From: Paratinospora sagittata
Lineage: Eukaryota; Streptophyta; Magnoliopsida; Ranunculales; Menispermaceae
Assembly (NCBI GenBank): GCA_035771175.1
Contig: JAYMFD010001271.1
Span: 1,178,001-1,242,000 of the forward strand
Direction of reading: 5' to 3'
Length of the DNA: 64,000 bases
Shown: positions 59,873 to 64,000 of the stretch, in pieces
Layout of the letters: each line of letters opens with the position of its first letter
How positions within the stretch are numbered: position 1 is the first letter of the stretch
Made by a program: the position numbers and the translations under genes
The notes under the pieces: model-generated
The model's database searches: none
What the model saw: only the letters and a program-made list of their open reading frames with translations
Told to the model about the DNA's origin: nothing

Positions 59873-60325
59873 ATAAGATACTTCAAGAGATCCCATGATT
59901 CAGATGTTTGGCATATTGTAAGAAATGGCTATACTGTACCCACAGAGGTTGAAAATAGAGTAATTGTGGCGAAGGTAAAGAATGTATGGTTACCCGGAAA
60001 AAAGAAGTTAGAGCAATTAAATGAAAAGGCGATAAACATGCTTTTCGACAGTCTTTCCATTAATGAATTCAACAGACTCAGTACCTACAACATTTCAATG
60101 GAGAAATGGGATAAACTAGAAGTTATTCCTAAAGGCACAAAGCAAGGAAACGAAACAAAGTTGAGAATGCCGGAGGAATCCTATGATGCCTTCAGAATTA
60201 GTAAAAACGAAGACATCTCGGATGCCATTACACGCTTCACCAAGATTATTAAAGAGATAAGGAAGCTGGGTGAGGTGTTCCCACAAGCAAAAATAGTTGG
60301 AAAATTCCATAGGGGACACGAATGA
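59777..60325 (+). pseudogene. Complete W monomer (182 codons)
   Basis: ENSLRNLYDEGNSLNNLPLLKGG, HWKTRIRYF (ATA at the usual Met), DVWHIVRNGYTVPTEVENR, NVWLPGKKKLEQLNEK, LFDSLSINEFNRLSTYNISMEKWDKLEVIPKG, KIIKEIRKLGEVFPQAKIVGKFHRGHE. Stops at the out-of-frame joint. Confidence 0.7.
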
Positions 60326-60815
60326 TGAAGGAAATTCGTTGAATCGCCCTCCACTGTTCAAGGGTGGAAATTACTTGCGCTGAAAAACAAGAATGAGATA
60401 CTTCTTGAGATCCCATGATTCGGATGTTTCGAATAATCTAAGAAATGGCTATTGTACACCCACAAAGGTTTTAAATGGAGTAATTGTGCCGAAGGTAAAG
60501 AATGTATGGCTACCCGGTGAAAAGAAGTTAGACCAATTACATGACAAGGCCATAAACACGCTTTTTCTGCGGTCTTTCCATTTTTGAATTCAACAGACAT
60601 TGTGTCTGCAACACTGCCAAGAAGAAATGGGATAACATGGAAGTTACTCATGAAGGCACAAAGCAAGTAAACGAAACAACGTTGAGAATGTTGGAGGAAT
60701 CCTATGATGCCTTCAGAATTACTGAGAACGAAGACATCTCAGATGCCATAACACGCTTTACTAAGAACATTAAAGAAATGAAGAACTGGGTGAGGTGTCC
60801 CGCAAGGAAAAATAG

Positions 60816-61364
60816 TTGAAAAATTCCTTAAGAAACATGCATGATGAAGGAAATTCTTTGAATAACCCTCCACTTTTGAAGGGTGGAAATTACTTGCACT
60901 GGAAAACAAGAATGAGATACTTCAAGAGATCCCATGATTCGGATGTTAGGCATATTGTAAGAAATGGTTATACTGTACCCACAGAGGTTGAAAATAGAGT
61001 GATTGTTGCGAAGGTAAAGAATCTATGGTTACCCGAAGAAAAGAAGTTAAGGCAATTAAATGAAAAGGCGATAAACATGCTTTTCGGCAGTCTTTCCATT
61101 AATGAATTCAACAGACTCAGTACCTGCGACATTCCTAAGGAGAAATGGGATAAACTAGAAGTTACTCCTAAAGGCACAAAGCAAGTAAACGAAACAAAGT
61201 CGAGAACGTCGGACGAATCCAATGATGCCTTCAAAATTAGTGAGAACGAAGACATCTCAGATGCCATAACACGCTTCACGAAGATTATTAAAGAGATATT
61301 GAAGCTGGGTGAGATGTTCCCACAAGCGAAAATAGTTGGAAAATTCCATAGGGGACATGTATGA
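60816..61364 (+). pseudogene. Complete W monomer (182 codons)
   Basis: KNSLRNMHDEGNSLNNPPLLKGG, HWKTRMRYF, DVRHIVRNGYTVPTEVENR, NLWLPEEKKLRQLNEK, FGSLSINEFNRLSTCDIPKEKWDKLEVTPKG, SDESNDAF, IIKEILKLGEMF. NLWLP and CDIP link it to the higher-order repeat W monomers. Confidence 0.7.
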
Positions 61365-61431
61365 TGAAGGAAATTCGTTGAATCGCACTGCACTGTTCAA
61401 GGGTGGAAATTACTTGCGCTGAAAAACAAGC

Positions 61432-61797
61432 ATGAGATACTTCATGAGATCCCATGATTCTGATTTTTCGGATATTCAAAGAAATGGCTATTCTTCACCC
61501 ACAAAGGTTATAAATGGAGTAATTGTGCCGAAGGCAAAGAATGTATGGCTACCCATAGAAAAGAAGTTAGACCAATTAAATGACAAGGCCATAAACAAGC
61601 TTTTCTGCGGTCTTTCCATCAATGAATTTGACAGACATTGTGCCTGCAACTCTGCCAAGAAGAAATGGGATAACCTAGAAGTTAGTCATGAAGACACGAA
61701 GCAAGTAAACAAAACAACATTGAAAATGCTAGAGGAATCCTATGATGCCTTCAGAATTGGTGAGAACGAAGAGAACACGCTTCACCAAGAATATTAA
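61432..61797 (+). pseudogene. Gag relic, D monomer with 15 bp deletion
   Basis: MRYFMRSHDSDFSDIQRNGYSS, NVWLPIEKKLDQLNDK, FCGLSINEFDRHCACNSAKKKWDNLEVSHED, KMLEESYDAFRIG, then a frame change because GAACGAAGAGAACACGC near 61,770 has lost the DISDAI codons. Confidence 0.62.
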
Positions 61798-61936
61798 AGA
61801 TATGAAGAATTGGGTGAGGTGTTCCCACAAGCAAAAACAGTTGCAAAAATTCTTAAGAAACGTGTATGATGAAGGAAATTTTGTGAATCGCCCTCAATTG
61901 TTCAAGGGAGGAAATTACTTGCCCTACTAAACAAGA

Positions 61937-62179
61937 ATGAGATACTTCAAGAGTTCTCATGATTCAGATGTTTGGCATATTGTAAAAAATGGATATTTTG
62001 TACCCACAAAGTTTGAAAATGGAGAAATTGTGGCGAAGGCAAATAATGTATGGCTACCCGGAGAAAAGAAGTTAGACAAATTAAATGAAAAGACCATAAA
62101 CATGCTTTTCAGCTGTCTTTTCATTAATGAAATCAACAGACTCAGTGCCTGCGACACTGCCAAAGGAGAAATGGGATAA
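61937..62179 (+). pseudogene. Gag relic, E monomer
   Basis: MRYFKSSHDSDVWHIVKNGYF, KFENGEIVAKANNVWLPGEKKLDKLNEK, FSCLFINEINRLSACDTAKGEMG and stop. Carries the E-type extra A (CCAAAGGAGAAATGG). Confidence 0.65.
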
Positions 62180-62269
62180 CCTATAAACATGTTTTTCAGC
62201 AGTCTTTTCATTAATGAATTCAACAGACTCAGTGCCTGCGACACTGCCAAAGGAGAAATGGGATAACCT
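62096..62269 (+). repeat. 87 bp tandem duplication inside an E monomer
   Basis: ATAAACATG...GGGATAACCT occurs at 62,096-62,182 and again at 62,183-62,269, differing at a few sites (CTTTTCAGCTG versus TTTTTCAGCAG, GAAATCAAC versus GAATTCAAC). It spans NML to EMG and explains the 607 bp monomer length (520+87). Confidence 0.9.
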
Positions 62270-62543
62270 AGAAGTTACTCATAAAGGCATAAAGCAAGTA
62301 AACGACACATAGTTGAGAATGCCAGAGGACTCCTATGATGCCTTCAGAATTTTTGGGAACGAAGACATCTCAGATGCCATAACACGCTTCACCAAGATTA
62401 TTAAAGAGATAAAGAAGCTGGGTGAGGTGTTCCCACAAGCAAAAATAGTTGGAAAATTTCATAGGGGACATGTATGATGAAGGAAATTCTGTAAATTGCC
62501 CTCCATTGTTCAAGGGTTAAATTACTTGCATTGAAAAATGAGA

Positions 62544-63571
62544 ATGAGATAGTTCATGAGATCCCATTACTCGGATGTATGGGATATTGTAAGAAATGGC
62601 TATTTTGCACCCACAAATGTTGAAAATGGAGTAATTGTGGCAAAGGAAAATAATGTATGTCTACTCGTAAAATAGAAGTTCGTGCATTAAAATGAAAAGG
62701 CCATAAACATGCATTTCTGCAGTCTTTTTCATAATGAATTCAACAAACATTGTGTCTGCAACTCTGCCAAGAAGAAATGGGATAACCTAGAAGTTACTCA
62801 TGAAGGCACAAAACAAGTAAACGAAACGTAGTTGAGAATGTTGGAAGAATCCTATGATGCCTTCAGATTTAGTGACAACGAAGACATCTCATATGCCATA
62901 ACACGCTTCACCAAGATTATTATAGAGATAAAGAAGTTGGGTGAGGTGTTCCCACAAGCAAGAATAGTTGCAAAAGTTTTTAAGGGACATGTATGATGAA
63001 GGAAATTCATTGAATCGCCTTCCATTGTTCAAGGGTGAAATTACTTGCTTTGAAAAACAAGAATGAGATACTTCATGCGATCCCATTACTAGGATGTATG
63101 GGATATTGTAAGAAATAGCTATTTTGCACCCACAAAGCTTGAAAATGGAGTAATTGTGGCAAAGGCAAAGAATGTTTGGCTACCCGTAGAAAAGAAGTTA
63201 GTGCAATTAAATGAAAAGGCCATAAACATGCTTTTTTGTAGTCTTTTTCATAATGAATTCAAAAGACTCAATGCCTGTGACACTGCTAAGGAGAAATGGG
63301 ATACCCTAGAAGTTACACATGAAAATACACAGTAAGTAAACGAAACAAAGTTGAGAATGCGGGAGGAATCCTATGATGCCTTCAGATTTAGTGACAACGA
63401 AGACATCTCATATGCCATAACACGCTTCACAAAGATTATTAAAGAGATAAAGAAGCTAGGTGAGGTGTTCGCAAAAGCAAAAATAGTTTGAAAATTCCAT
63501 ATGATGAAGGAAATTCTGTGAATCGCCCTCCACTGTTCAAGGGTAGAAATTACTTGCACTGAAAAACAAGA
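62544..63571 (+). repeat. Two F monomers in tandem, both degraded
   Basis: GGATATTGTAAGAAAT and CAGTCTTTTTCATAATGAATTC mark both as F type. The first has stops after CLLVK (AAATAG) and in GAAACGTAGTTG; the second has TAG in AAATAGCTATTTTGC and TAA in ACAGTAAGTAAACG. The joint before 63572 has lost 11 bases (TTCCATATGATGAAGG). No usable frame remains. Confidence 0.78.
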
Positions 63572-64000
63572 ATGAGACACTTCATGAGATCCCATGGTTT
63601 GGATGTTTGGGATATTGTAAGAAATGGCTATTCTGCACCCACAAAGGTTATAAATGGAGTAATTGTGCCGAAGGCAAAGAATGTATGGCTACCGAGAAAA
63701 AAGATGTTAGACCAATTAAATGACAAGGCCATAAACAAGCTTTTCTGCGGTCTTTCCATCAATGAATTCAATAGACATTGTGCCTGCAACTCTGCCAAGA
63801 AGAAATGAGATAACCTAGAAGTTACTCATGAAGACACAAAACAAGTAAACAAAACAACGTTGAGAATGCTGGAGGAATCCTATGATGCCTTCAGAATTAG
63901 TGAGAACGAAGACATTGCAGATGCCATAATACGCTTCACCAAGAATATTAAAGAAATGAAAAACTGGGTGAGGTGTTACCACAAGCAAAAACATTTGCAA

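Larger units (their letters stand above)
1..64000 (+). repeat. Gag-derived ~519/520 bp satellite array (entire window)
   Basis: The same ~519 bp unit follows itself without interruption from edge to edge, always in the + orientation. Each unit encodes a fragment of a copia-type gag: a DUF4219-like start (GNSLN.PPL, GNYLHWKTRM), then part of a UBN2-type domain (SINEFNR, EKWDKLEVT, ISENEDISDAITRFTK, KLGEVFPQAKIVGKF). The unit breaks off after KIVGKF and joins directly to MYDEGNSLN of the next unit. The C-terminal part of gag and all pol functions are absent. That the family is a plant Ty1/copia gag is established knowledge applied by motif recognition; that the array is a satellite follows from its copy number and spacing. 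The array continues past both window edges. Confidence 0.93.
51181..64000 (+). repeat. Block V: diverged mixed monomers
   Basis: Starts: 51181 E, 51694 D, 52213 W, 52734 W, 53255 D, 53774 W, 54294 D, 54813 W, 55333 D, 55851 W, 56371 D, 56889 E, 57402 D, 57921 W, 58441 W (short), 58901 D, 59420 W (short), 59873 W, 60393 D, 60912 W, 61432 D, 61937 E, 62544 F, 63063 F, 63572 D (runs off the window). Confidence 0.88.

Noticed and set aside
1..64000. A functional retrotransposon gene
   Set aside because: No LTR, primer-binding site, polypurine tract, CCHC knuckle, protease, integrase, reverse transcriptase or RNase H sequence is visible, and most gag frames are broken.
1..64000. CRISPR array
   Set aside because: The repeat is hundreds of bases long and contiguous, with no unique spacers and no cas-like genes; the sequence is eukaryotic in character.
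1..64000. Tandem array of genuine short protein-coding genes
   Set aside because: Frames are limited by recurrent stops and indels, start at differing internal Met codons, and have no consistent promoter, intron or polyadenylation context. Only transcription or ribosome data could revive this idea.
1..64000. tRNA, rRNA or other structured RNA genes
   Set aside because: No cloverleaf-like or rRNA-like segment was noticed; every stretch examined aligns to the gag monomer.

Overview
The whole 64 kb window is one head-to-tail tandem array. I count 124 monomer starts plus a partial monomer at the left edge, all on the + strand, with typical spacing of 518-521 bp. I see no inversion, no unrelated insert and no single-copy gene. 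Each monomer is a damaged copy of the N-terminal part of a Ty1/copia-type gag polyprotein: a short DUF4219-like segment (motif GNYLHWKTRM) followed by the first part of a UBN2-type gag domain (motifs SINEFNR, EKWDKLEVT, DAITRFTK). Nothing else of a retrotransposon is visible: no CCHC knuckle, protease, integrase, reverse transcriptase, RNase H or LTR. The best reading is a retrotransposon-derived satellite in a nuclear genome, most likely a flowering plant, where this gag family is common. The species cannot be told from the sequence.

Monomer phase is counted here from the codon of the RYF motif (usually ATG AGA TAC TTC). Four subfamilies recur. W has VWHIVRNGYT..., CDI(A/P)KEKWDKLEVTP and KLRMPEES. 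D has VSDILRNGYS..., CNSAKKKWDNLEVTHEG and TTLRMLEES. E has ERNGYF... and CNTAKGEMG followed by a stop, the result of a shared one-base frameshift. F has NGYFAPT... and FCSLFHNEFNRHCVC.

Layout. Block I (1-10,545): ten W-D dimers of 1,038/1,039 bp, mostly alternating dimer types A and B (2,077 bp tetramer), ending in an irregular dimer C. Block II (10,552-19,357): seventeen monomers, the first sixteen spaced exactly 520 bp, mostly D type, containing a 1,560 bp trimeric higher-order repeat. Block III (19,358-36,103): mixed, diverged W/D/E/F monomers with deletions, chimeras and a 519 bp tandem duplication. Block IV (36,104-51,180): a second array of the Block I higher-order repeat, fourteen W-D dimers, whose last ~10.55 kb repeats Block I at an offset of about 40,570 bp. 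Block V (51,181-64,000): mixed monomers again, with a 5.7 kb repeat of an E-D-W-W cassette.

At the largest scale the layout resembles [W-D]n followed by an E-D-W-W cassette, with n=3 at 31.4-34.5 kb, n=14 at 36.1-51.2 kb and about 3 at 53.3-56.9 kb. The main difference between these segments is how far the dimer expanded. The open frames (up to 201 codons) are relics: most D monomers have a stop at the Trp of HWKTRM, and the ancestral 520 bp period is not a multiple of three. No protein product is claimed. The value of the window is as a record of how a gag fragment became a multi-level satellite.
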